The translations under genes were made by a program, and so were the position numbers. From an uncultured Gammaproteobacteria bacterium (GTDB taxonomy: Bacteria; Pseudomonadota; Gammaproteobacteria; DRJJ01): a stretch of 64,000 nt of DNA. This document shows, piece by piece, positions 52,934 through 61,645 of the stretch; positions within the stretch are counted from its first letter, which is position 1, and every line of letters starts with the position of its first letter. Under the pieces are notes generated by a model that did no database searches, was not told the origin of the DNA, and was given only the letters and a program-made list of their open reading frames with translations. Where the stretch lies: NCBI GenBank assembly GCA_947258795.1, contig CAMYJU010000001.1, forward strand, positions 62,001 to 126,000. The letters run 5' to 3'.

Positions 52934-54259
52934 ATGGGACGTCGTCGCCATCGAAAGCGCCTGCCCGAGCAGCCGGTACAGGTCAGAATAGAGAATCTCA
53001 GCCACGATGGACGCGGTGTGGCGCATATCGACCAGAAGGCCGTTTTCATCGATGGCGCCTTGCCAGGCGAGCTAATCACGTTCCAGTACACCGGGCGCCA
53101 GCGCAAATATGATGAAGGCAAGGTTGTTTCTGTTGATCAGGCCTCGACAGACCGGGTAGAGCCAAAATGCCCGCATTTTGGCCTGTGCGGGGGCTGCGCG
53201 CTGCAACACCTGGATTCCGGGAAACAGATACTGGCGAAACAGCAGGTACTACTGGAAAACCTGTCACTTATCGGCTCGGTCACGCCGGCAAGCGTCATAC
53301 CGCCATTGACCGGTCCGCATTGGGGCTACCGGCGCAAGGCCAGGCTGGGTGTCCGTTTTGTCGCTGCCAAGGGGCGGGTACTGGTCGGATTTCGTGAAAA
53401 GCGAAACAACTATGTCGCCGATATGCATGTTTGTCCGGTATTGCATCCGGCTGTCGGGGAACATATCGAGGACCTGGCTGAATGTATCGGGGCAATGCAT
53501 GCCAAACAGCGCATTGCCCAGATCGAGGTGGCGGTTAGCGATGAAGATACAGTACTGGTGTTAAGGAATCTCGACCCGCTGGACGAGCACGATACCGGGC
53601 TGCTGGAGACCCTGGAAACGAAACTGGATGTTTGTATCATGCTGCAGCCCGGCGGGTTGGACAGTGTAGTGCCGTTGTCAGGCCAGGCGTGTGATCTGTT
53701 TTACCAGTTACCGGATGAGCAGATTACATTTCGATTTAAGGCCACCGATTTTACCCAGGTCAACACCGACATTAATCGTGCGATGGTCAGACAGACGCTG
53801 GAACTGCTGGACTTGCAGTCAGGAGATCGTGTGCTGGACCTGTTTTGTGGGCTGGGTAATTTTACCTTGCCGATCGCCCGCCATGTCGCCAGTGTTACCG
53901 GTGTCGAGGGGGCTGAAGAGTTAATCCGGCGCGCCGCCGACAACGCACGCCGAAACCAGATTGATAATGTTGATTACCATGTTGCCGATCTGGGTAAACC
54001 GGTAGCGGACCTGTCATGGATGCAGGCACGCTACGACAAGATCCTGCTGGATCCGCCCCGCTCAGGCGCCGCGGAACTGGTTGAACTGTTACCTGCGCTC
54101 GGTGCCCAACGTATCGTTTATGTATCCTGTCATCCTGGTAGTCTGGCACGTGACGCGGGTGTGCTGGTAGAGAGAGGATACCGGCTGGATATGGCCGGCG
54201 TGATGGATATGTTTCCACACACGGCACATGTCGAGTCAATAGCCCTGTTTGAGAAGTAA
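52934..54259 (+). CDS. rlmD: 23S rRNA (uracil(1939)-C(5))-methyltransferase
   Basis: RlmD methylates U1939 of 23S rRNA. An N-terminal TRAM domain (about residues 12-70) is followed by Fe-S cysteines C79, C85 and C88 (CPHFGLCGGC), with a fourth in DMHVCPVL. The SAM-binding motif is LDLFCGLGNFTLP and the catalytic cysteine is in YVSCHPGSLARD. The ATG at 52934 is taken; a GTG six codons upstream is possible. It has 441 residues (E. coli 433). Confidence 0.95.
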   Translation: MGRRRHRKRLPEQPVQVRIENLSHDGRGVAHIDQKAVFIDGALPGELITFQYTGRQRKYDEGKVVSVDQASTDRVEPKCPHFGLCGGCALQHLDSGKQILAKQQVLLENLSLIGSVTPASVIPPLTGPHWGYRRKARLGVRFVAAKGRVLVGFREKRNNYVADMHVCPVLHPAVGEHIEDLAECIGAMHAKQRIAQIEVAVSDEDTVLVLRNLDPLDEHDTGLLETLETKLDVCIMLQPGGLDSVVPLSGQACDLFYQLPDEQITFRFKATDFTQVNTDINRAMVRQTLELLDLQSGDRVLDLFCGLGNFTLPIARHVASVTGVEGAEELIRRAADNARRNQIDNVDYHVADLGKPVADLSWMQARYDKILLDPPRSGAAELVELLPALGAQRIVYVSCHPGSLARDAGVLVERGYRLDMAGVMDMFPHTAHVESIALFEK

Positions 54260-54304
54260 CGGGTTGTATTATGGGGTTTATAGACGACTGTGCCGTGTTG
54301 AATG

Positions 54305-54313
54305 TGCTAGAAT
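54305..54313 (+). promoter_or_regulatory. Candidate extended -10 promoter for the FHA gene
   Basis: TGCTAGAAT fits the extended -10 form about 95 bases upstream of the FHA gene. No clear -35 box is present. The predicted transcript would begin just before the stem-loop at 54325-54363. Confidence 0.35.
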
Positions 54314-54324
54314 CTGGCAGATTC

Positions 54325-54363
54325 ACAGACAGAAAACCGGTAGTGCGGTTTCTATTGGTCTGT
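54325..54363 (+). other. Bipartite stem-loop between rlmD and the FHA gene
   Basis: Two nested inverted repeats occur: ACAGAC / GTCTGT outside and AAACCG / CGGTTT inside, followed by TTTT-like TGTTTTG. It could terminate rlmD transcription or form a 5' leader structure of the FHA mRNA. Confidence 0.35.
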
Positions 54364-54408
54364 TTTGAAGGAATGTAAACGGAATAATTAAGGATACAGG
54401 TAAACTCT

Positions 54409-54993
54409 ATGCCAACAGTACTGATTATGCATGACGGAAACAAGATCGATGAAATCGGTATCCCGGAGGGAACAGTTACGATTGGCCGTAAATCAGGCAA
54501 TGATATACAAATCAAGGATACGGCAGTCAGTGCGCATCACGCAAAGATTATTACCTTTTTTGAGCCGACTTTTATCCAGGACCTGGGTAGTACCAATGGT
54601 ACCTATGTCAATAACCGGCGTGTATTGAAACATACACTGCAGGACGGAGACGTGATTACCATCGGGCAGCATCAATTGCACTACAGTACAAAATCAGACC
54701 TCGAATCAGCGGATGATATGGAGACCACCATGGTCCTGAGCCTGAACCATATAGAAAATTTGTTACAGAGCGCAATCCAGACAGAGGATTCCAGCCTTTC
54801 AATCAGCAGTACCATCCCGGAAGAAATACACTGGGTCGCACAGGATGAGGATGGTGTGCTTTGGGGGTTTGAATGTAAACCGGAAATCACAATGGCCGGC
54901 TGGAATGAATTCGGCAAGGGAATCTACATCAAGCTGGGACTGGGCAAACCCAACCCGAACTGGAAGGAATCACTGAAGAAGATTCGCCTTTGA
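54409..54993 (+). CDS. FHA domain protein
   Basis: A 194-residue cytoplasmic protein. Residues about 1-95 form an FHA phosphothreonine-binding domain with GTVTIGRKSGNDIQI, VSAHHAKI and DLGSTNGTYVNNRRV, so all core motifs (GR, SxxH, NG) are intact. After an acidic linker comes an unrecognised C-terminal domain of about 60 residues (HWVAQDEDGVLWGFECKPE, then a lysine-rich end). No kinase gene lies in the window. The CYTH gene follows after 28 bases, and an operon is likely. Confidence 0.87.
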   Translation: MPTVLIMHDGNKIDEIGIPEGTVTIGRKSGNDIQIKDTAVSAHHAKIITFFEPTFIQDLGSTNGTYVNNRRVLKHTLQDGDVITIGQHQLHYSTKSDLESADDMETTMVLSLNHIENLLQSAIQTEDSSLSISSTIPEEIHWVAQDEDGVLWGFECKPEITMAGWNEFGKGIYIKLGLGKPNPNWKESLKKIRL

Positions 54994-55021
54994 AATACCT
55001 TGCCCGCTAACGGGTTCAAGC

Positions 55022-55492
55022 ATGGCAATAGAGATAGAGCGGAAATTCCTGCTCAAGTCAGACAAATGGAAAACACAGGCAGGTGATGGTGTACTGTTCC
55101 GACAGGGCTATATGGTCGAAAAAGGGACAGCATCTGTTCGTGTCCGCATAGAAGGCAATCAGGCTAACCTAAACATCAAATCCACTGACCTGGGTATGCA
55201 TAGGCTGGAGTTCGAGTATCCCTTACCCGTTGATGAAGCATCGGAAATGCTGGATAAACTTTGCCTGAAGCCCATCATAGAAAAGACACGCTATAAACTG
55301 GAGTATGGGTCGCATACCTGGGAAATCGATGTGTTTGCCGGAGACAACGACGGGCTGGTCGTTGCCGAGATCGAGCTGAATCACTTGGATGAGGAATTTG
55401 AACGGCCGGACTGGCTGGGCGAGGAAGTAACCGATGATACGCGTTACTATAATGTTTGTCTGGTAACGTACCCCTACAAGGACTGGAATTGA
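55022..55492 (+). CDS. CYTH domain protein
   Basis: A 156-residue protein consisting of a single CYTH (triphosphate tunnel) domain. The signature ExExK is EIERKFLL at residues 3-10. Charged strands that line the tunnel follow (SVRVRIEGNQANLNIKS, RLEFEYPLP, EKTRYKL, WEIDVFAG). Family members hydrolyse inorganic triphosphate or related compounds; the substrate here is unknown. The stop overlaps the next ATG (TGATG). Confidence 0.9.
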   Translation: MAIEIERKFLLKSDKWKTQAGDGVLFRQGYMVEKGTASVRVRIEGNQANLNIKSTDLGMHRLEFEYPLPVDEASEMLDKLCLKPIIEKTRYKLEYGSHTWEIDVFAGDNDGLVVAEIELNHLDEEFERPDWLGEEVTDDTRYYNVCLVTYPYKDWN

Positions 55493-56982
55493 TGACAAAC
55501 AGGGTCCTCCTGTCGTTACTGATATTAGGCTCCGTCTTTATGATCCTTTCGTGCAGTCAGCAGGATAACGGATATATCCGTTTTGGCCTGTCCAGTGCGC
55601 CGTTACGACTGGATCCACGCTATGCCACGGATGCCACTTCCGCCAGGCTGAACCGCCTACTATATGATCGTCTGACTGATTTTGACGAGACCTCGCGTGC
55701 CATCCCGTCCCTGGCGCAGTGGGAACAGCTGGATTCGCTACGCTACCGTTTTGTACTGCGTCCAGACAGGCGCACATTCAGTAGTGGCGAGCGCCTGACC
55801 AGTGCCGATGTCAAGGCGACTTATGATTTTGTGCTGGATCAGAAGAATGCCTCGCCACACCGGTCGTCACTGGCTCTGATTAAAGACATCAGGGTTGTCA
55901 ATCAGGACACGCTGGATTTTGAACTGAGTCATGCCGACGTCCTGTTTCCGTCCTATCTGGTAATCGGAATCGTATCGGCCAAAGCCGTGCAGCAGGGAAT
56001 TAATCTCGACCACAACCCGCAGGGTAGCGGTCCATTCTCGATGCTGGCATGGCCGGAAGAGGGCAGGCTGCAGTTACAAAGGCGCCATGACAAACAGGTA
56101 TTCGAGTTTGTGCATATTGGTGACAACACCGTGCGCACATTGAAGCTGCTGCGTGGCGAGATTGATATATTGCAGAATGATCTGCCGCGTGAGCTGGTCA
56201 ATAAACTGCGTAAAGAAAAAGGTGTAAGTGTATTCAGTCGTACCGGATCGAATTTCAGCTATATAGGCCTGAACTTCCGGCAAAAGGAGCTGGGTGTCCG
56301 CCGTGTCCGTCGTGCACTCATGCATGCCATCGACAGGGAATCACTGGTTCGTCACATACTGGGTGGCAAGACCAGGGTTGCTGAATCGATACTGCCACCG
56401 GAACACTGGGCAGGCAACAAACAGATCAAGCCCTATGCCTATGACCCGGAAAAATCTCGAGAGTTGCTGGAGCAGGCCGGGTATAACAACGAAAACCCAT
56501 TGCGTCTGAGTTATAAAACATCCAGTGATCCATTCCGTATTCGAATAGCGACCATCATCCAGCAGCAATTGGCCAATGTCGGTATCGAGGTTGAACTGAT
56601 CAGTTATGACTGGGCAACCTTCTATGGCGACATCAAGGCCGGACGTTTCCAGATATACAGCCTGTCGTGGGTAGGGGTCAAATCACCGGACATACTCCGC
56701 TATGTTTTTCACAGCAAGTCTGTACCCCCGGACGGGGCTAACCGGGGCCAATATCGTAACCCGATTGCCGACAGGATGATAGAGCAGGCTGAAATCGCAA
56801 CCAGTATCAAAAGGCGTGGGCAGTTGTACCAACTACTGTTAAAGATATTGCATGATGACTTACCCTACATACCGCTCTGGTATGAAGAGCATTTTGCCGT
56901 CGTCAGACAGGATATCAAGGGTTACCGATTAAACGCAGATGGTAATTATGATTCCCTGTCTGAAGTCAGTCGCCAGAACTGA
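55492..56982 (+). CDS. ABC transporter substrate-binding lipoprotein (peptide type)
   Basis: A 496-residue solute-binding protein of the SBP_bac_5 (DppA/OppA) family. A signal sequence ends at ILSC, a plausible lipobox. SAPLRLDPRYATDATSARL, the FSSGERLTSADVKATYDF motif and RRALMHAIDRESLV are family features. It likely binds di- or oligopeptides in the periplasm. The start MTNRVLL overlaps the CYTH stop. Two matching permeases begin 185 bases downstream. Confidence 0.9.
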   Translation: MTNRVLLSLLILGSVFMILSCSQQDNGYIRFGLSSAPLRLDPRYATDATSARLNRLLYDRLTDFDETSRAIPSLAQWEQLDSLRYRFVLRPDRRTFSSGERLTSADVKATYDFVLDQKNASPHRSSLALIKDIRVVNQDTLDFELSHADVLFPSYLVIGIVSAKAVQQGINLDHNPQGSGPFSMLAWPEEGRLQLQRRHDKQVFEFVHIGDNTVRTLKLLRGEIDILQNDLPRELVNKLRKEKGVSVFSRTGSNFSYIGLNFRQKELGVRRVRRALMHAIDRESLVRHILGGKTRVAESILPPEHWAGNKQIKPYAYDPEKSRELLEQAGYNNENPLRLSYKTSSDPFRIRIATIIQQQLANVGIEVELISYDWATFYGDIKAGRFQIYSLSWVGVKSPDILRYVFHSKSVPPDGANRGQYRNPIADRMIEQAEIATSIKRRGQLYQLLLKILHDDLPYIPLWYEEHFAVVRQDIKGYRLNADGNYDSLSEVSRQN

Positions 56983-57039
56983 CGGCTAGCCAGGCCACGC
57001 TACACGTACGAAAAAGTTTACGTCCGACGACTGAAAACC

Positions 57040-57048
57040 TGTTATGAT
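57040..57048 (+). promoter_or_regulatory. Candidate extended -10 promoter for the permease genes
   Basis: TGTTATGAT fits the extended -10 form in the 185-base gap between the binding-protein gene and the first permease. The gap holds no reading frame. Evidence is sequence match only. Confidence 0.3.
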
Positions 57049-57167
57049 TGCGACAAAGATGTTTAGACCTTTTTATTGATAATCAGTTACTTATAGTTGC
57101 GTTGTCGGCGCATCGGGATGGGTCTTTAATCGGTCAATGACATAATAAGCAGAATCAACCGTTATCT

Positions 57168-58097
57168 ATGCTTCGTTTCCTGACATATCGACTGTTTAGC
57201 ACCCTGCTGGTCTGCACCGGGGTCAGTATTATGGTCTTTTTACTGATTCATATGGTGCCAGGTGATCCGGTCGACATGATGCTGGGTGAGTCTGCCCGGC
57301 CGGCGGACCGTGCGGCACTGCGTCATGCGCTTGGACTGGATCAGCCCTTGTGGACCCAGTTTTCACAATACTTCAGTGGCTTGTTCCAGGGTAATCTGGG
57401 CGTGTCGATTCACTCCAGTCGGCCGGTCAGCGAACTGCTGCTGGAACGTGCGCCGGCTACGATAGAACTGGCACTAGCCGCATTATTGGTCTCGGTCATC
57501 ATTGCCCTGCCAATGGGTGTGCTGGCCGCGGTACGAAGGAATACCCTGTGGGATCGTGGTGCGATGGCGTTTTCTCTGCTTGGTGTTTCGATACCCAACT
57601 TCTGGCTGGGCCCGATGCTGATCCTGGTGTTCTCTCTCGGTTTGGGCTGGTTTCCGGTCAGTGGCAGGGAGTATAGCGGTTCCCTGGTTTTACCCGCGAT
57701 TACGCTCGGGACCGCGATGGCCGCGGTACTGTCGCGCATGGTGCGCAGCAGTTTGCTGGAAGTACTCGGCGAGGATTTTATCAGGACCGCGCGGGCCAAG
57801 GGTATGCCCGAGCGTATAGTGGTCTGGAAACATGCGTTGTTGAATGCACTGTTACCCGTTATCACCCTGCTGGGTTTGCAGCTGGGTGTGCTGCTGGGCG
57901 GTGCAGTGATTACCGAAACGGTTTTTTCATGGCCTGGACTCGGTAAACTGACGATCGATGCGATACTGCGTCGTGATTACCCGGTGGTACAGGGTGCAAT
58001 CCTGTTAATCAGTATTACCTATGTTGTAGTCAATATGTTGACTGACATCATTTATGGCATCGTCGATCCGCGTATTCGCCTGGGAAGTACGAAATGA
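57168..58097 (+). CDS. ABC transporter permease, DppB-like
   Basis: A 309-residue inner-membrane permease of the peptide/nickel (DppB/OppB) type with six predicted helices. HMVPGDPVDMMLGE and LGLDQPLWTQFSQYFSG in the N-terminal part are characteristic. The EAA loop, which contacts the ATPase, is near residue 204 (DFIRTARAKGMPERIVVWKHA). The end overlaps the second permease by four bases. Confidence 0.93.
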   Translation: MLRFLTYRLFSTLLVCTGVSIMVFLLIHMVPGDPVDMMLGESARPADRAALRHALGLDQPLWTQFSQYFSGLFQGNLGVSIHSSRPVSELLLERAPATIELALAALLVSVIIALPMGVLAAVRRNTLWDRGAMAFSLLGVSIPNFWLGPMLILVFSLGLGWFPVSGREYSGSLVLPAITLGTAMAAVLSRMVRSSLLEVLGEDFIRTARAKGMPERIVVWKHALLNALLPVITLLGLQLGVLLGGAVITETVFSWPGLGKLTIDAILRRDYPVVQGAILLISITYVVVNMLTDIIYGIVDPRIRLGSTK

Positions 58098-58906
58098 AAC
58101 GCCCGTGGTTGCCAATGGCGGTTTGCCTGCTCTGGGCGCTGCTGGCGATAGCCGGTTCCTGGTTGCCGCTGGACCCGAATCAGATTCATCTTGATTCCAT
58201 CCTGCTGGCTCCTGGCACTGGCGCGATACTTGGCTACGACGACCTGGGCAGGCCGATACTGGACCGCCTGATTCTCGGAGCCCGTACTTCCTTCCTGGTC
58301 GCGATCTGGGTCGTCAGCTTGTCGGCGACCATTGGCATCCTGATTGGTACCATCTCGGCATATATTGGCGGCTGGCTGGACCTGGTGATAGTCAGGGTGA
58401 TTGATATATTCATGGCCTTTCCCGGTATTCTGCTGGCTATCGCGATGGCCGGTATCATGGGTCCGGGTATCAATAACGTGGTCATAGCCTTGTCAGTCGT
58501 CGGGTGGGTCGGCTTTGCCCGGCTGGCGCGTGCACAGACGCTTTCTGTTCGAGAGCGAGACCATGTCGCTGCGGCGATATCCATGGGCACCCGTACTCAC
58601 CGGATTATTTTTCGGCATCTGTTGCCATTAATCAGTGCGCCTCTGATTGTCGAGGCCACCTTTGGTGTCGCGGCAGTAATTATCTCGGAGGCGGGCCTGT
58701 CATTCCTCGGGCTCGGTGTCCAGCCACCAGAGTCTTCATGGGGAAGCATGATACGTGATGGTGCACGCTATATGCTGGTCACCCCACATATGGTGCTGGC
58801 GCCCGGCGTGGCCTTGATGCTGGTCGTGTTGTCAGTTAACCTGCTGGGCGACTGGCTACGTGATGTAATGGACACCCGAATCCGTCAAACAGGTACAGAC
58901 AAATGA
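58094..58906 (+). CDS. ABC transporter permease, DppC-like
   Basis: A 270-residue partner permease of the DppC/OppC type. GTGAILGYDDLGRPILDRLI, GARTSFLVA and the EAA loop ISMGTRTHRIIFRHLLP are visible. SEAGLSFLGLGVQPPESSWG is a hallmark of this group. It overlaps both the first permease and nagZ by four bases. No ATPase genes follow, so the importer must borrow ATPases encoded elsewhere. Confidence 0.93.
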   Translation: MKRPWLPMAVCLLWALLAIAGSWLPLDPNQIHLDSILLAPGTGAILGYDDLGRPILDRLILGARTSFLVAIWVVSLSATIGILIGTISAYIGGWLDLVIVRVIDIFMAFPGILLAIAMAGIMGPGINNVVIALSVVGWVGFARLARAQTLSVRERDHVAAAISMGTRTHRIIFRHLLPLISAPLIVEATFGVAAVIISEAGLSFLGLGVQPPESSWGSMIRDGARYMLVTPHMVLAPGVALMLVVLSVNLLGDWLRDVMDTRIRQTGTDK

Positions 58907-59952
58907 CCCTGGGCCCGGTAATGATGGACCTGGCTGGAACCAGCCTGACTGAAGAAGAAATGCTTGCACTGAAGCATCCGCAGACCGGTGGTGTGATACT
59001 GTTCAGCCGAAACTATGAGTCACCCGGACAACTCAGGGCGCTGGCTGACAGTATTCATGCATTGCGTGATCCGCCGTTGCTGATAGCGGTCGATCAGGAG
59101 GGTGGTCGTGTACAACGCTTCCGGGATGGGTTGACCAGGCTGCCTCCGGTACAACGCCTGGGTGAGTTGTATAACCGGCATCGTAAAGCGGCGTTACAGG
59201 CGGCTGAAACCACTGGCTGGTTGATGGCCAGTGAAATGCGTGCGCTAGGTGTCGATATCAGTTTTGCACCGGTTCTGGATATCGATCGTGGTGTCAGCAG
59301 TGTGATTGGTGACCGCGCCTTCCATTCCGAACCATCGGTGGTTGCCGAACTGGCCCAGGCCTATGTACGTGGCATGGTGGTAGCCGGTATGGCGGCGACT
59401 GGCAAACATTTTCCGGGACATGGTGCGGTTGCGGAAGATTCACATACCGATCTGCCTGTTGACCGGCGTGAATGGGTGGATATGGAAATGGAAGACGTGT
59501 TGCCGTTTACGCGCCTGTTTCACAGTGGTTTGCCGGCCGTGATGATGGCGCATGTGATCTATCCGTTGATCGACAAACAACTGGCCGGGTTCTCGTCTGT
59601 CTGGATACGCCAGATCCTGCGTAAGGAACTCGGATTTCAGGGTGTGGTATTCAGTGATGATCTGAATATGAGTGCTGCAGGGCATGCCGGTAGCTATGCC
59701 GAAAGGGCCAGGCAGGCATTGACGGCGGGTTGTGATATGGTGCTGATCTGTAATAATCCACAGGCCAGAAAGGAGATACTGGATGAACTGACCGTAGCAC
59801 CTGACCCGGTGTCACATCTGCGCCTGATACGCCTGCACGGGAAACTGTCGGTTTCACTGGCGGAACTGCATACCCACAGGCGCTGGAAACAGGCGGTTGA
59901 AAAAATACATCAGTATGATCCGGAACCCTGGCTGGACATGGATATGGAGTAA
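58903..59952 (+). CDS. nagZ: Beta-N-acetylhexosaminidase
   Basis: NagZ removes N-acetylglucosamine from anhydromuropeptides in the cytoplasm during peptidoglycan recycling, and so influences AmpC induction. It is a glycoside hydrolase family 3 enzyme. VDQEGGRVQRF, the catalytic-loop motif KHFPGHGAVAEDSHTDLP and the nucleophile region VVFSDDLNMSAA are all present. It has 349 residues (E. coli 341). It starts by overlap with the peptide permease, which fits uptake or recycling of cell-wall peptides. Confidence 0.96.
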   Translation: MTLGPVMMDLAGTSLTEEEMLALKHPQTGGVILFSRNYESPGQLRALADSIHALRDPPLLIAVDQEGGRVQRFRDGLTRLPPVQRLGELYNRHRKAALQAAETTGWLMASEMRALGVDISFAPVLDIDRGVSSVIGDRAFHSEPSVVAELAQAYVRGMVVAGMAATGKHFPGHGAVAEDSHTDLPVDRREWVDMEMEDVLPFTRLFHSGLPAVMMAHVIYPLIDKQLAGFSSVWIRQILRKELGFQGVVFSDDLNMSAAGHAGSYAERARQALTAGCDMVLICNNPQARKEILDELTVAPDPVSHLRLIRLHGKLSVSLAELHTHRRWKQAVEKIHQYDPEPWLDMDME

Positions 59953-59977
59953 TCATGCAGGTAATGGTGGAAACAGT

Positions 59978-61087
59978 ATGAAGGAATTTGATCAAATGTG
60001 GGCAATGGTGCAGGACTTTTCCGGTGAAAATAGCTGGATTGTCAAAGTCTTTCTGATTGTACTGGCGGTCTTGCTGACCAACTTTTTTGCACGTCGCGCG
60101 CTGAAACATCTGCGAGCAAAGTCACTGAAAACAAAAAATGCCTGGGATGAGTCATTTATTGAATCGGTTGGTCAGCCATTCAGTTTGATGGTCTGGGTGG
60201 TCGGCATCACCTTCGCAGCAGAAATCATCCAAACCGAAACCAAAACCTTTTCTGTACAGTTCCTGGGTACGATACGTGAAGTCGGTGTGATCGTTGCGGT
60301 TGCCTGGTTTCTGGTACGCTTCATCAAACGTGCGGAGACAAACATCATCAGGACCCGCAAGGACGATGAGGGCCTGGATGCGACGACTATCGATGCCATC
60401 GCCAAACTGATTCGCCTCGCGGTGATTATTACTGCAACGCTGATCATCATGCAGACCATGGGCTTTAGTGTGTCCGGAGTACTGGCCTTTGGTGGAATCG
60501 GTGGTATTGCAATCGGTTTTGCGGCCAAGGATCTACTATCGAACTTCTTCGGAGGGCTGATGATCTATATGGACAGGCCTTTTTCGGTAGGCGACTGGAT
60601 ACGATCGCCGGACAGGAAGATCGAAGGTACCGTCGAGCAGATTGGCTGGCGCCTGACCTGTATTCGTACCTTTGACAAGCGTCCGCTGTATGTACCGAAT
60701 TCGATGTTTGCGAATATCGCAGTGGAAAACCCGTCGCGTATGAAAAACCGTCGCATCTATGAAACCATAGGTCTGCGGTACGATGATGCAGGGCGGGTCA
60801 GGCAGATTATCGATGACGTCAAGCAGATGCTGCGTCAGCATCCGGAAATCGATCAGGGCCAGACACTGATTGTAAACTTCAATGCCTTCGCGGCCTCATC
60901 GCTGGATTTTTTCGTATACACCTTTACCAAAACGACAGACTGGGTTCGTTTTCACGAAATCAAGCAGGAAATCCTGCTGAAGATACTGGATATCATCGAC
61001 AGTCATGGCGCCGAGGTGGCCTTCCCGACCTCAACTGTGCATGTGCCCGATGGCTTACAACTGGAGCAGTTGGCCAATGACAGTTGA
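59978..61087 (+). CDS. Mechanosensitive channel, MscS family
   Basis: A 369-residue inner-membrane channel protein. The N-terminal helices (about residues 19-35, 65-85 and 95-118) precede the pore-lining helix and beta domain: SGVLAFGGIGGIAIGFAAKD near residue 170, then FFGGLMIYMDRPFSVGDWI. NIAVENPSRMKNRRI marks the middle domain. It probably opens under osmotic down-shock. The start MKEFDQMW has a GGTGG site; the upstream extension lies inside nagZ and is not family-like. The end overlaps the HGPRT gene by 11 bases. Confidence 0.92.
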   Translation: MKEFDQMWAMVQDFSGENSWIVKVFLIVLAVLLTNFFARRALKHLRAKSLKTKNAWDESFIESVGQPFSLMVWVVGITFAAEIIQTETKTFSVQFLGTIREVGVIVAVAWFLVRFIKRAETNIIRTRKDDEGLDATTIDAIAKLIRLAVIITATLIIMQTMGFSVSGVLAFGGIGGIAIGFAAKDLLSNFFGGLMIYMDRPFSVGDWIRSPDRKIEGTVEQIGWRLTCIRTFDKRPLYVPNSMFANIAVENPSRMKNRRIYETIGLRYDDAGRVRQIIDDVKQMLRQHPEIDQGQTLIVNFNAFAASSLDFFVYTFTKTTDWVRFHEIKQEILLKILDIIDSHGAEVAFPTSTVHVPDGLQLEQLANDS

Positions 61088-61628
61088 TGCTGGACAGGCT
61101 GCACAGGTTATGGCATCGGCCCAGTGTCTGTATGATGAGCAACAGGTCGAGCATGCCATAATCGAACTTGCGGAAATGATCACGGAGTCACTAGGGGATC
61201 AAGACCCATTGATCTTATGTGTGATGAATGGAGGCCTGGTATTAACAGGCAAACTAATGACCCGTCTGGATTTCCCGCTAACCCTCGACTACATCCATGC
61301 AACGCGTTACGGCAGGGAGATCAATGGTGGACAATTAAAATGGCTGGTCAGTCCACACACGCCTTTACAGGCTAAAACCGTCCTGATAGTTGATGATATT
61401 CTCGATGAGGGTGCAACACTCGCGGCGATCATGGAGTACTGTCAGCAACAGGGCGCCAGCCAGGTGTACAGTGCCGTACTGGTTGAAAAACTGCATGATC
61501 GCAAGCATAGCCAGGCGCATGCAGACTTTATTGCCTTGCGAGTAGAGGACCGCTATGTGTTTGGTTATGGCATGGACTATAAAGGGCGATTACGTAACGC
61601 CGCAGGTATCTATGCGGTCAGTGACTAG
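61077..61628 (+). CDS. hpt: Hypoxanthine-guanine phosphoribosyltransferase
   Basis: The enzyme converts hypoxanthine or guanine plus PRPP to IMP or GMP. The PRPP-binding motif VLIVDDILDEGATL is near residue 104. CVMNGGLVLTGKLM and DYIHATRYGREI are typical of the HGPRT group. The start MTVDAGQA overlaps the mscS end, giving 183 residues. It lies 17 bases before the methylthioinosine phosphorylase gene, whose product hypoxanthine it would use. Confidence 0.9.
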   Translation: MTVDAGQAAQVMASAQCLYDEQQVEHAIIELAEMITESLGDQDPLILCVMNGGLVLTGKLMTRLDFPLTLDYIHATRYGREINGGQLKWLVSPHTPLQAKTVLIVDDILDEGATLAAIMEYCQQQGASQVYSAVLVEKLHDRKHSQAHADFIALRVEDRYVFGYGMDYKGRLRNAAGIYAVSD

Positions 61629-61645
61629 AGGTAAAGTTTAGATCC

